Below the pieces are notes generated by a model. The model had not been told where the DNA came from, did no database searches, and saw only the letters and a list, made by a program, of their open reading frames with translations. Made by a program: the position numbers and the translations under genes. A DNA stretch of 8,527 nt from Tannerellaceae bacterium (GTDB taxonomy: Bacteria; Bacteroidota; Bacteroidia; Bacteroidales; Tannerellaceae), in NCBI GenBank assembly GCA_020860805.1, contig JAJBTP010000189.1, positions 1 to 8,527 on the forward strand. The letters run 5' to 3'. Positions within the stretch are counted from its first letter, which is position 1. Every line of letters begins with the position of its first letter. Below are positions 1 to 6,494 of this stretch, piece after piece.

Positions 1-879
1 TGCTTTCCACCCTCACTATCCGGCTCCCAGATTCAGCCCCTATCCTTCTGGGACGACTTTCCCTCTTACAAAGAACAATCCGAAAAGGCTCTTCAGGCCC
101 TTATCCGGGAATTCAAAATAATGAATGAAGCTGCCAGTATTTCCATTTCCATGGACTTTGAAAACGAGGAAATACCGGAAGGAACAATCGCTTTTCACCG
201 CATCAAAGGAACCATTCTGGCAGAAGCCTATTACTGGTTTTCCACCAAACAGCTCGAACAGGATCTTCTCACCGCCGACTCCAATCCGGGTTTCTCCTGC
301 CATTTTCTTTATATCAACTCCGGCGGCGGAGAAGCCTGGTATCTCGACCGGCTAAGCGAAACCCTGCATTCCCTGGAAAAGCCAGTTTACGTTCTATTCG
401 AAAAAGCCGGTTGCTCCGCTGCCTATTACATCGGCTGCCATGGGAACATCATAAAAAGCCTTACACAAAACGACAGCATTGGCTGCATCGTAACCGTGGT
501 CGGCTTTCTCAACTTCGACGGCTACTTCGAGCAACTCGGAATCAAACACATCGAAGAATACGCTCACCGGTCCACCCTGAAAAATAAAAAATACAACGAC
601 CTGAGAGACGGTTCTCCGGAGCAATACATCAAAGAAGAACTGGACCCGCTTTGTGAGCAATTCATCAACGAAGTAAAACTTTCCCGCCCTGTGTTACAAA
701 ACCTACCTGAAGACGACCCAGTATTCCAGGGAGAAACATTCAGTGCCACAAACGCCCAGGAAAAGGACCTCATTGACGGACTGGCCAGTTTCCCTGAAGC
801 AATCCGGGAAGCCCACCAATTAGGACAGCAATGGCTGGAGCATAAAAACACCCAAAATCGTATTACTCAATATTTATAA
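1..879 (+). CDS. S49 (SppA/ClpP-fold) capsid maturation protease, 5'-partial
   Basis: Serine protease of peptidase family S49, the type that tailed phages use to cleave scaffold and capsid precursors inside the prohead. Numbering from the ATG at 121 (252 residues): a beta strand ends in the glycine-rich turn INSGGG (65-70); the nucleophile-elbow motif GCSAAYYIG (97-105) places the probable catalytic Ser at 99, followed by NDSIGCIVTVVG (117-128); the Lys of the Ser/Lys dyad is probably within LKNKKYND (153-160). Order and spacing match the SppA half-repeat, and the gene sits just before a scaffold-like and a capsid-like gene. The ATG at 121 is the first in-frame start, but the same frame has no stop back to base 1. 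Its 40 upstream codons look coding (FWDDFPSYKEQSEKALQAL) and share the C-ending codon use, so the true start may lie outside the window. A stop in another frame overlaps the ATG (TAATG, 119-123), so a start at 121 remains possible. Family call is firm; start is not. Confidence 0.8.
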   Translation, partial: CFPPSLSGSQIQPLSFWDDFPSYKEQSEKALQALIREFKIMNEAASISISMDFENEEIPEGTIAFHRIKGTILAEAYYWFSTKQLEQDLLTADSNPGFSCHFLYINSGGGEAWYLDRLSETLHSLEKPVYVLFEKAGCSAAYYIGCHGNIIKSLTQNDSIGCIVTVVGFLNFDGYFEQLGIKHIEEYAHRSTLKNKKYNDLRDGSPEQYIKEELDPLCEQFINEVKLSRPVLQNLPEDDPVFQGETFSATNAQEKDLIDGLASFPEAIREAHQLGQQWLEHKNTQNRITQYL

Positions 880-882
880 ACA

Positions 883-1222
883 ATGAATGACTTCAAAGAA
901 AAACTAAGTGCCATATTCAGTAAACTCGGATTTACGAATAAGGCCAAAGAAAAAAAAGCTATCCAAAGCAGAATGGGATAGTATTTTCGCCTCTTACAAA
1001 GAGGAGTATGGAACCGATCTGGAAACGGATATGCAAGATGCGGAAAGATACCGGGCCTCTGAACAATCCCGTAAAAAAATCATGAATCTTCTGAACGAAG
1101 ACGGCGACGACGCAGAAGAGACTACCGATGTAGTTAGCCGGGTAGAAAACCTACTGCAGAAAAAAAGACCTAACCCAAAAAGTCAAAAAGATGTCCCGGG
1201 AAGCAACGGAGGACACTCCTGA
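883..1222 (+). CDS. Small charged scaffold-like protein, frame-broken at an A8 run
   Basis: A short, highly charged, helix-rich protein between the protease and the capsid gene, where scaffolding proteins commonly lie; scaffold is inferred from position and composition only. The natural start is the ATG at 883, three bases after the protease stop. It encodes MNDFKEKLSAIFSKLGFTNK and onward, but this frame stops at 979-981. Right after the eight-A run at 950-957 the +1 frame continues as LSKAEWDSIFASYKEEYG, followed by an acidic helix and a Lys/Pro-rich tail to the TGA at 1220-1222. With one A fewer (or two more) the product would be about 112 residues. As written, the only long ORF here starts at ATG 908 (104 residues), but its first ~17 residues read out of frame with the better N-terminus. 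The last 32 bases overlap the capsid gene start. Confidence 0.6.
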
Positions 1223-2294
1223 AACAATCCAGCTAAGTGAAATCTCAATCAACGGTCCCGGAAATTCAAAAACCCACTTTCTGGGAATTCCGCATGATAC
1301 TTTTTCAATGAAGCATCGTTGGAATCAGATCGCGACCAATCCGGCCTATGCAACACTTAATCCGGTGAATGAAGAAGAGCATGCAGCTCCTTTCCATAAA
1401 GCAGTAAAGCAATTTAGTGCTTCATTCACCAAACGCTACCAGTATCTTCGGGAAAACAGAAAACTTATTCCGGATCAGCTGGCTGCTGGTGAGTTTGGAT
1501 TAGATACTTCACATCTTCCTGATGCCGGTTTGGGTGATCAATATATGGCTCGCCGTCAGGATGCTCTTATTGCCAGAATCTTGACTTTAAGATCTGTAAC
1601 AGATTTTTTCCCTGTACGCTATCATGTTCAGGACCGTGAAATGATAACGAATGCTTACTTCGATGAAATCTCTCAGGCTTATCAAACAGGCGAAGTATGG
1701 AAAGGCGACATGAAGTTAGAGCCTGAATGGGGACATGTAGATGACGCAATGGTGAAAACCCTTTTCGGACCGATGAAAGAAATCGAACGTAAATACATCG
1801 GTTATCTTAATACGGACGGCTCTGACCCTGTTAAATGGTCTATGATTGAATTTGCATTATTGGGTCTTTATAAAAATATACTCAATGAACAAAACAAGCG
1901 TAGAATGCTGGGTATTTATGTAAAGCCTGAAAAAAAGAAACCTGGTAGTTACCTGAATGCTTCTACAGGTATTATCTACACATTAATTCGCTATCACCAC
2001 GAAAACCGATTTCTGCTTCATGATGATTTAACATACCGGGAGTATGATAAAACAGATATATTGGACTCCGTTCAGGAATTTGTGGAAGACATCCAAACCA
2101 CTTTAACCGAAGATCAGGACCTATCAGGTAAAATTCTTTATCTGAATTACAATCATCAGCCCTGGTGGAAAAAGAATATCCGGAGAGCGTATGGTCAGGA
2201 AACAGACTTTAAGGGTCCTGATAGTTATCTCAATAAAGTTCCGGATACCGATGTCTCCATTAAATGGCTACCTAATTTGGGACAACTAAATTAA
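1191..2294 (+). CDS. Probable HK97-type major capsid protein, N-terminal two thirds
   Basis: 367 residues as read. I recognise no catalytic motif. The capsid call rests on position (after protease and scaffold-like genes), length, and a beta-rich, aromatic-rich sequence with no signal peptide or membrane segment. Landmarks are an N-arm with FLGIPHDTFS, a charged helix around KRYQYLRENRKL, a central YHVQDREMITNAYFDEISQA, and an end of SIKWLPNLGQLN. It stops at TAA 2292-2294, and the last A of that stop is the first base of the next ORF's ATG (TAATG). The next ORF reads like the missing end of the same protein, so this is probably one gene of about 553 residues (see findings). Codon use differs from the neighbours: many T-ending codons (GGT, GCT, CGT, CTT), as expected for a highly expressed virion protein. 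The ATG at 1191 overlaps the upstream gene by 32 bases; later starts are possible. Confidence 0.65.
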   Translation: MSREATEDTPETIQLSEISINGPGNSKTHFLGIPHDTFSMKHRWNQIATNPAYATLNPVNEEEHAAPFHKAVKQFSASFTKRYQYLRENRKLIPDQLAAGEFGLDTSHLPDAGLGDQYMARRQDALIARILTLRSVTDFFPVRYHVQDREMITNAYFDEISQAYQTGEVWKGDMKLEPEWGHVDDAMVKTLFGPMKEIERKYIGYLNTDGSDPVKWSMIEFALLGLYKNILNEQNKRRMLGIYVKPEKKKPGSYLNASTGIIYTLIRYHHENRFLLHDDLTYREYDKTDILDSVQEFVEDIQTTLTEDQDLSGKILYLNYNHQPWWKKNIRRAYGQETDFKGPDSYLNKVPDTDVSIKWLPNLGQLN

Positions 2295-2851
2295 TGTTGA
2301 TGCAGGATTATGGTAATCTCCAGTTCCTTGAAAATCTTCCTGGTGAAATGTTCGCATTAAAAATGAAAGAAGACATGGAAGAAGTAAAAGGGTGGTCTAC
2401 CTGGAAAGAGGGAGCCAGTGCCAGCTTCATAGGGCCTAAGTTTAAAAATAAGGAACTCCTGAAAGAGAACGAATATGTTCTTCAGCAAATCTATATGAAT
2501 AAATTCTCCCAGAATCTTCAACCGGATGCCACAAAAATCAAAGCAGACCCGAAAAAAAGTTTCTGGTATGTTACTGCAAAGAATACCCAGGCTACTGTTA
2601 TTACAGACATAGAAAAAGCGAAAAAAGGAACTGCTTATATCATTGAATGTGGCTCAACCGAAAATGCTTCAGAAATATCTAAATCCGGAAGATTTGATAC
2701 CATTACCGCCGACTGGAAACCTACCCAGGTAGAAGACTATATCATGGTAGTATTAAACTCTGCAGGTAAATTCCTTGAATTGGAAAGATGTGTAGGTGGT
2801 ACCCGTGAGATTAATACGGAACTCCAACCCAATGTCCCCGGCGCACGCTGA
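2294..2851 (+). CDS. Probable C-terminal third of the major capsid protein, in a shifted frame
   Basis: 185 residues. It opens with MLMQDYGNLQFLENLPGEMF, which looks like the middle of a beta-rich domain rather than a natural N-terminus. Its frame extends upstream without a stop to 2276, giving KLMLMQDYGN directly where the preceding ORF ends in WLPNLGQLN. It then runs through ALKMKEDMEEVKGWSTW, a linker with LLKENEYVLQQIYMNKF, and a beta-rich tail (GTAYIIECGS, YIMVVLNSAGKFLEL) ending NVPGAR. Two readings fit: a single capsid protein broken by a missing base near 2286-2294, or a separate decoration or second capsid protein translated by stop-start coupling at TAATG. I favour the first because of the abrupt N-terminus. 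It shares the T-ending codon use of the upstream part. Confidence 0.6.
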   Translation: MLMQDYGNLQFLENLPGEMFALKMKEDMEEVKGWSTWKEGASASFIGPKFKNKELLKENEYVLQQIYMNKFSQNLQPDATKIKADPKKSFWYVTAKNTQATVITDIEKAKKGTAYIIECGSTENASEISKSGRFDTITADWKPTQVEDYIMVVLNSAGKFLELERCVGGTREINTELQPNVPGAR

Positions 2852-2927
2852 TGCTCTCTTCATACTGATTATCAACGAAGGTACACTTCCGGGTATACCT
2901 TTATTTAAAAACCATTCAAACAAATAA
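2832..2927 (+). CDS. Possible 31-residue ORF or alternate capsid C-terminus
   Basis: An ATG at 2832 opens a 31-codon frame overlapping the end of the preceding ORF by 20 bases and stopping at TAA 2925-2927. It reads MSPAHADALFILIINEGTLP and ends in NHSNK. The sequence is protein-like but too short to assess. It sits immediately after a four-C run (2836-2839). One C fewer there would make it the in-frame C-terminus of the capsid protein, replacing the ending GAR. It may equally be the untranslated spacer before the gene at 2933. Function unknown. Confidence 0.2.
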   Translation: MSPAHADALFILIINEGTLPGIPLFKNHSNK

Positions 2928-2932
2928 TTATT

Positions 2933-3679
2933 ATGCAATCAAAATTTCAAGTACAACATAAATTCTTCCTCTGTTTCATGCTCCTATTGGGAGTAGTCTT
3001 TGCTGTTGTAGCAATCCTGGATCCGGAATCATCCGTGTTTTGTGTCTCCGGGCTGGGAGGTACCACCTTTGCAAACATGATGCTTATTGGTAACATCGAA
3101 GATGTATCCGACAAACACACTTTTGGTAGTAACATCACCTATCAGGTATATCCCATTGCTATCAGCCAGTTGGATAAAGACCGGAAATTTCCTAAACCTA
3201 ACACAAACCGGGAGGTAGCAACCTTACCTATGGCTGATGGGCAATACATGAAATATTTCGTTGCACATGATTTTCCAACATTTATAGTTACAGCAGAAAA
3301 AGGAGACATCTCTTCCTCCGGAACCAATACTTTCAGTATGGCTATGGGTGGAGCCCGGCCCCAACTCTTTACTTTCCTGGAAGAACATATTGGAGATAAA
3401 TTCATTCTTATATTCAAAGAAATCGAATCAGATGAAAAAAATATTCTCGGTTCTGATGAACGTCCTGTCATTCTGAAATCTTATGAAGTCAAAAATGATA
3501 AAGATAATCGCTCTGCTACTCTTACATTTGAGCGAAACTCTGTTAATCTCTACAATATTTATACAGGAGCTATTATCACCCAACCGGCCACAAATCATAC
3601 TGCAGACAGCGATGAACTAACTATCATCCTGGTCAGGATCTTTACTCTGTTCCGGAAGGTACTGCCGGTTATATTATAG
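2933..3679 (+). CDS. Unrecognised probable virion protein with hydrophobic N-terminus (N-terminal part)
   Basis: 248 residues as read; family not recognised. Residues 11-29 (FFLCFMLLLGVVFAVVAIL) form one strong hydrophobic segment and 34-53 a weaker one rich in Gly and Met, so the N-terminus could be a membrane anchor or hairpin. The rest is soluble, mixed alpha/beta, with KHTFGSNITYQVYPIAISQL, DGQYMKYFVAHDFPTFIV and FERNSVNLYNIYTGAI. The last ~20 residues (after DSDELTI, about base 3627) lose protein-like character and end at TAG 3677-3679, while coherent sequence continues in other frames to 3893. A full product would be about 320 residues. The start ATG at 2933 follows an AT-rich stretch without a Shine-Dalgarno site, typical of Bacteroidota. 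The position right after the capsid gene suggests a head or head-associated protein; this is inference only. Confidence 0.55.
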   Translation: MQSKFQVQHKFFLCFMLLLGVVFAVVAILDPESSVFCVSGLGGTTFANMMLIGNIEDVSDKHTFGSNITYQVYPIAISQLDKDRKFPKPNTNREVATLPMADGQYMKYFVAHDFPTFIVTAEKGDISSSGTNTFSMAMGGARPQLFTFLEEHIGDKFILIFKEIESDEKNILGSDERPVILKSYEVKNDKDNRSATLTFERNSVNLYNIYTGAIITQPATNHTADSDELTIILVRIFTLFRKVLPVIL

Positions 3680-3893
3680 ACAAAGTAAAAGGTATAACAG
3701 CTCTGATAAAGGAAGAACTATCACACTCAAAGGAGCCGGAAGTACTAATCCCGGCCAGGTAAAAGAGAACAGCGTATTCATTTTGGAAGACGGTGCCACC
3801 TGGACCGCTAAATCCGGAAGTACTATCTCCTTCAAAATTCTTGACTCTTCCACACTTGTCGAAATAGCCGGCAGCAGGGTACAAACCGCATAA
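3622..3893 (+). pseudogene. C-terminal remainder of the 2933 gene, in two further frames
   Basis: After the 2933 frame degrades, frame 1 from about 3628 reads PGQDLYSVPEGTAGYIIDKV, then frame 3 from about 3690 reads RYNSSDKGRTITLKGAGST and on through NSVFILEDGATWTAK and ISFKILDSSTLVEIAGSRVQ to TAA 3891-3893. Both pieces are clearly protein-like, rich in beta strands and Gly/Ser/Thr turns, resembling decoration or fibre-type virion domains. Each jump is a -1 change: one extra C at CC 3628-3629 and one extra A in the AAAA run at 3687-3690 join everything into one frame (TIIPGQDLYS and DKVKRYNSSD). There is no usable start codon of its own, so this is the displaced tail of the preceding gene rather than an independent gene. 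Confidence 0.5.
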
Positions 3894-3905
3894 TAAATAC
3901 GAATC

Positions 3906-4304
3906 ATGACAACAGGTACAGAACTTTCATTCAAAGAAAAAAAGAGAATCATTCTCGAATTAAATAATGAAGCCTATGCAGAAGCAGATCTGGAGCTACT
4001 TCATAAGCTCACACCAAGGTATGCATTCATGCATAAAGTAGAAAAGAATCCGGTAAAACACCACAAAGAAATCATTACCGAATTAGTAGAAAAAACAGAC
4101 CGGGACACAATCCGGCTAAACAGACGTGCCTATGACGACAAAAAAATGCACCAACAGATCCCAGCCCGGATCCTGAAGGAACACCACCAAACACATCCGG
4201 AACAAATCCATCCAATGGATCTACTGGAGGCGATGATTCTAATAAAACATCAACCTCCGGCAACTCCGGCGATGAAAACTCAGGAGAGGCTGATTCCTCG
4301 TTAG
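3906..4304 (+). CDS. Charged helical protein of unknown function, N-terminal domain (frame-broken)
   Basis: The start ATG at 3906 lies 12 bases after the preceding stop. Residues 1-79 form a compact helical, Lys/Glu-rich domain (MTTGTELSFKEKKRIILELN, then LLHKLTPRYAFMHKVEKNPV, ending RLNRRAYDDKK). After the seven-A run at 4140-4146 this frame turns into His/Pro/Gln-rich sequence that looks non-coding and stops at TAG 4302-4304, while the -1 frame gives a textbook disordered linker (separate entry). One more A at 4140-4146 restores the linker; at the next A-run the frame returns and joins the coiled-coil-like part at 4365-4853. The intended product is probably a single protein of about 315 residues. 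No family recognised; it lies between virion genes and the methyltransferase. Confidence 0.5.
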   Translation: MTTGTELSFKEKKRIILELNNEAYAEADLELLHKLTPRYAFMHKVEKNPVKHHKEIITELVEKTDRDTIRLNRRAYDDKKMHQQIPARILKEHHQTHPEQIHPMDLLEAMILIKHQPPATPAMKTQERLIPR

Positions 4305-4380
4305 AGAATAAAACAGAAGGTCAGGAACAACAGGATACAAACAGCGATTCAACCGGAGAAGCTAAAAAAAATCCTGACTA
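4142..4380 (+). pseudogene. Acidic Ser/Thr/Asn/Gly-rich linker encoded in the shifted frame of the 3906 gene
   Basis: Frame 2 from 4142 encodes about 78 residues dominated by Asn, Ser, Thr, Gly, Pro, Asp and Glu: NAPTDPSPDPEGTPPN, then TSGTNPSNGSTGGDDSN, then GNSGDENSGEADSSLEN, ending in TGEAKKNPD and TAA 4378-4380. Such composition is typical of a flexible interdomain linker and would be unlikely in a random frame. It has no start of its own and follows directly from the A7 run. The stop may not be used: one A fewer in the A8 run at 4364-4371 gives AKKILTKEEEYPNI and runs on into the 4365-4853 segment. Confidence 0.45.
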
Positions 4381-4853
4381 AAGAGGAAGAGTATCCTAAC
4401 ATCCAATGGGAGAACCTACAGGATGCCAACGTACAACTGGCAACACTTGTTTACAACGACCGGATATACACCCACCGGAAAATGAAGGAACTGGACGAAG
4501 AACTGGAACAGAACCCCACCCTTAAAAAGGCAAAAGAACTGGCAGAACTTCGCATCCAGAACCTTCAATCGTTTAGCGAGCTTCAATCCTTCAACGATAC
4601 CGGAAAGTGGAAATATGAACACCCCTTGCTGGCCGGCCATTCCGAACGCTCCCAACTGGAAGAGTTATGCCGCAAAGATCCTGCTGAATTCCTGAAACAA
4701 TCCACCAATTGCAGTAAAAACATTCAGCGATACCAAAGCTATCTCAAAAATCCTGACCGGAAAGATAAGAGAGCAGCAGATAGAAAGAATCTGGAAAAAC
4801 ATCGTCAGAGGGAAAAACTATTCAAGTCAATCTTAGAGTCCGAACAGCCATGA
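4365..4853 (+). CDS. Helical, coiled-coil-like C-terminal part of the 3906 gene, or separate small gene
   Basis: In frame 3 the first ATG is at 4482 (123 residues to TGA 4851-4853), but coding-like sequence extends about 39 codons upstream: KKILTKEEEYPNIQWENL, then VQLATLVYNDRIYTHRK just before that Met. A start at 4482 would therefore cut a domain. The protein is almost wholly helical and charged, with heptad-like Leu/Glu patterns (KELDEELEQNPTLKKAKEL) and a basic tail (RKDKRAADRKNLEKHRQREK) suggesting nucleic-acid or protein contacts. The stop overlaps the next start as ATGA (4850-4853), implying translational coupling to the methyltransferase. No family recognised. It may be the C-terminal domain of the protein begun at 3906 or a gene whose start is hidden by the frame break at 4364-4371. 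Confidence 0.5.
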   Translation, partial: KKILTKEEEYPNIQWENLQDANVQLATLVYNDRIYTHRKMKELDEELEQNPTLKKAKELAELRIQNLQSFSELQSFNDTGKWKYEHPLLAGHSERSQLEELCRKDPAEFLKQSTNCSKNIQRYQSYLKNPDRKDKRAADRKNLEKHRQREKLFKSILESEQP

Positions 4854-6166
4854 ACAAAATCACAGTCTATAACCTAAGCAATCTTCCAACAGCACCGCTT
4901 GAAGCATTCCACGAACTACAGGAAGATTTCAAAATACAAGACCGGGATAAACTTTCCAAACTGCAGATGATCATTATCACCCGTGGTTTTAAATATGCAT
5001 TTGTCACCTGGCAGGATACGGAAGATAAGAAACTCTACATCATTGACGCTCATCAACGCCGGTCTGCTCTATTCGAATTAAAAAAAGCCGGCTTTGAAAT
5101 TCCGGAAATCCCTTATCAACTCATCCATGCGGAAACAAAAAAAGAAGCTGTAGAAGAAATCGCAGCATTCAATTCAGAGTTCGGAAAAAAGAATCCCAAT
5201 ACCCTCCTGTTTGAAAAGTATGAGATCGATACCAATACACTGGGACGATTCGAGTTAGGGTACGAAGCAAAAGGAATCGAACTTACCCCGGTAGAATTTA
5301 ACCCGATATTCGAAAACACTGCAGACACCGTCCGGGAAGACGAACAAACCATTCAGGTTCCGGACGAAACCGGCAGCTACTACACACAGCCTGGTGACGT
5401 TTGGCTACTCGGTAAAAACCGGTTAATGCGTGGAGATTGCCGGAGCAACGATGATGTCAGATTACTTATGAACGGCAAACTGGCACATGCTTCAGTAACA
5501 GATCCACCGTACAACGTAGACTACGAAGGTGCCACCAAAGAGGAACTCAAAATCGACAACGACAGTATGGAGAGAGACCTGTTCGGAACATTCCTTCGTC
5601 AGGTCTTTAAAGTTATGTTTGATTGTCTACATCCCGGCTCTTCCAATTACATCTTCCATGCCGATAGCGAAGGAGAGAACTTCCGGAAGGCATACCGGGA
5701 AGCCGGCTTCAAATTGGCCCAATGCCTTATCTGGGTAAAAAACCAACTCGTTATGGGCTGGCAGGATTACCAATGGCAACACGAACCGATCTTATATGGG
5801 TGGAAACCCGGAGCTGCACACCGTTGGTATTCCGACCGCAAACAAACCACCCTATTGCACTACGATAAGCCGCAACGCAATGCCATACATCCCACGATGA
5901 AACCCATTGCACTTATGGCCTATCCTATACAAAACTCAACCGAGCCCGGACAAATAGTCATTGACTTCTTTTCCGGATCCGGCTCCACACTCATGGCTTG
6001 CCAGCAAATTGACCGGATATGCCATGCCATGGAGATAGACCCACGGTATGTACAGGCCACCGTTGAGCGGTTCCGCAGCATGTTCTCCAAACAACCTACC
6101 CGCCTGATTCGGAACGGAAAAGAATATACTGTTGAAGAAACCCTTCAAATAATAGCAAATGAGTGA
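4850..6166 (+). CDS. ParB-like domain fused to a beta-class DNA methyltransferase
   Basis: 438 residues, intact. Transfers a methyl group from S-adenosylmethionine to an exocyclic amine in DNA (N6-adenine or N4-cytosine). The N-terminal ~125 residues are ParB/sulfiredoxin-like, with the signature DAHQRRSAL (66-74). The C-terminal part has motif IV TDPPYN (217-222) before motif I DFFSGSGST (372-380), plus HPTMKP (347-352); that order defines the beta group. PGDVWLLGKNRLMRGDC (181-197) is the usual lead-in to such phage enzymes. ParB-methyltransferase fusions are common in phages and prophages, often as orphan enzymes, and no restriction endonuclease is visible here. The start overlaps the preceding stop (ATGA). 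The likely role is to modify phage DNA before packaging, for example against host restriction; target sequence and base cannot be read from the sequence. It is one of the few genes here with no frame break. Confidence 0.93.
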   Translation: MNKITVYNLSNLPTAPLEAFHELQEDFKIQDRDKLSKLQMIIITRGFKYAFVTWQDTEDKKLYIIDAHQRRSALFELKKAGFEIPEIPYQLIHAETKKEAVEEIAAFNSEFGKKNPNTLLFEKYEIDTNTLGRFELGYEAKGIELTPVEFNPIFENTADTVREDEQTIQVPDETGSYYTQPGDVWLLGKNRLMRGDCRSNDDVRLLMNGKLAHASVTDPPYNVDYEGATKEELKIDNDSMERDLFGTFLRQVFKVMFDCLHPGSSNYIFHADSEGENFRKAYREAGFKLAQCLIWVKNQLVMGWQDYQWQHEPILYGWKPGAAHRWYSDRKQTTLLHYDKPQRNAIHPTMKPIALMAYPIQNSTEPGQIVIDFFSGSGSTLMACQQIDRICHAMEIDPRYVQATVERFRSMFSKQPTRLIRNGKEYTVEETLQIIANE

Positions 6167-6492
6167 GCCCGGTCAAGACATACTTTTTATCTCCGAGGAT
6201 TACATTCCCCAGGTGCGCTCCTTTGGGTGCACTGGGGTACACTCCGGAGAGGATCCTGAAACTACTCAATCTGACCAAGCTGGAGAAGCTCGCATTGTTA
6301 TGCCGCATCACCACCCCGGCAGATTCCTATCACGAAGCTTATGAGCAGGGAAAAGCAATCGGACAGTACAACGTGGATGCCGAATTAATGAAACAGGCAG
6401 AAAAAGGAGACATTGATGCAATTAAAACTCTTTCGCAACGACAACAGGAGAGAATCGAGCAGGACCAACGTAAAGAACTATTCGGAATTTAA
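6159..6492 (+). CDS. Probable small terminase subunit (TerS-like), start ambiguous
   Basis: A small helical protein one gene before the large terminase. The C-terminal part (YTPERILKLLNLTKLEKLAL, then AYEQGKAIGQYNVDAELMKQ, AEKGDIDAIKTL and RKELFGI) resembles small terminase or phage DNA-binding proteins in which a helical DNA-binding region is followed by a Gly-Asp/Ala-Leu helical segment. The call is by resemblance and position. As written, an intact 109-residue ORF starts at GTG 6163 (GTGA overlap with the methyltransferase stop). The ATG at 6159 gives a more natural N-terminus (MSEPGQDILFISEDYIP) that must jump +1 at the CCCC run 6207-6210 to join LGALGYTPER; one C fewer joins them (about 110 residues). 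The GTG-frame N-terminus contains AGG codons unusual for this region, so I favour the ATG. Confidence 0.55.
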
Positions 6493-6494
6493 GA

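Noticed and set aside
394..660. Antisense ORFs throughout the window, such as 394-660, 3142-3471 and 4416-4655 on the minus strand.
   Set aside because: They mirror strongly coding plus-strand frames and have biased, repetitive composition; they are shadows of real genes.
2889..2900. Short GGTA/TACC inverted match in the spacer before 2933, considered as a terminator or hairpin.
   Set aside because: The stem is very short with mismatches and no T-tract follows.
2852..2932. Possible Bacteroidota promoter: TACCTTTA at 2896-2903 resembles the -7 element TAnnTTTG.
   Set aside because: The last base differs and no TTTG -33 element lies at the right distance; the match is no better than chance in AT-rich sequence.
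2933..3110. A holin reading of the hydrophobic N-terminus at 2933.
   Set aside because: The hydrophobic part is continuous with a long soluble domain, and there is no lysis gene nearby.
4850..6166. A complete restriction-modification system around the methyltransferase.
   Set aside because: No endonuclease or specificity gene is visible next to it; the neighbours are packaging and structural proteins, so it is treated as an orphan phage enzyme.
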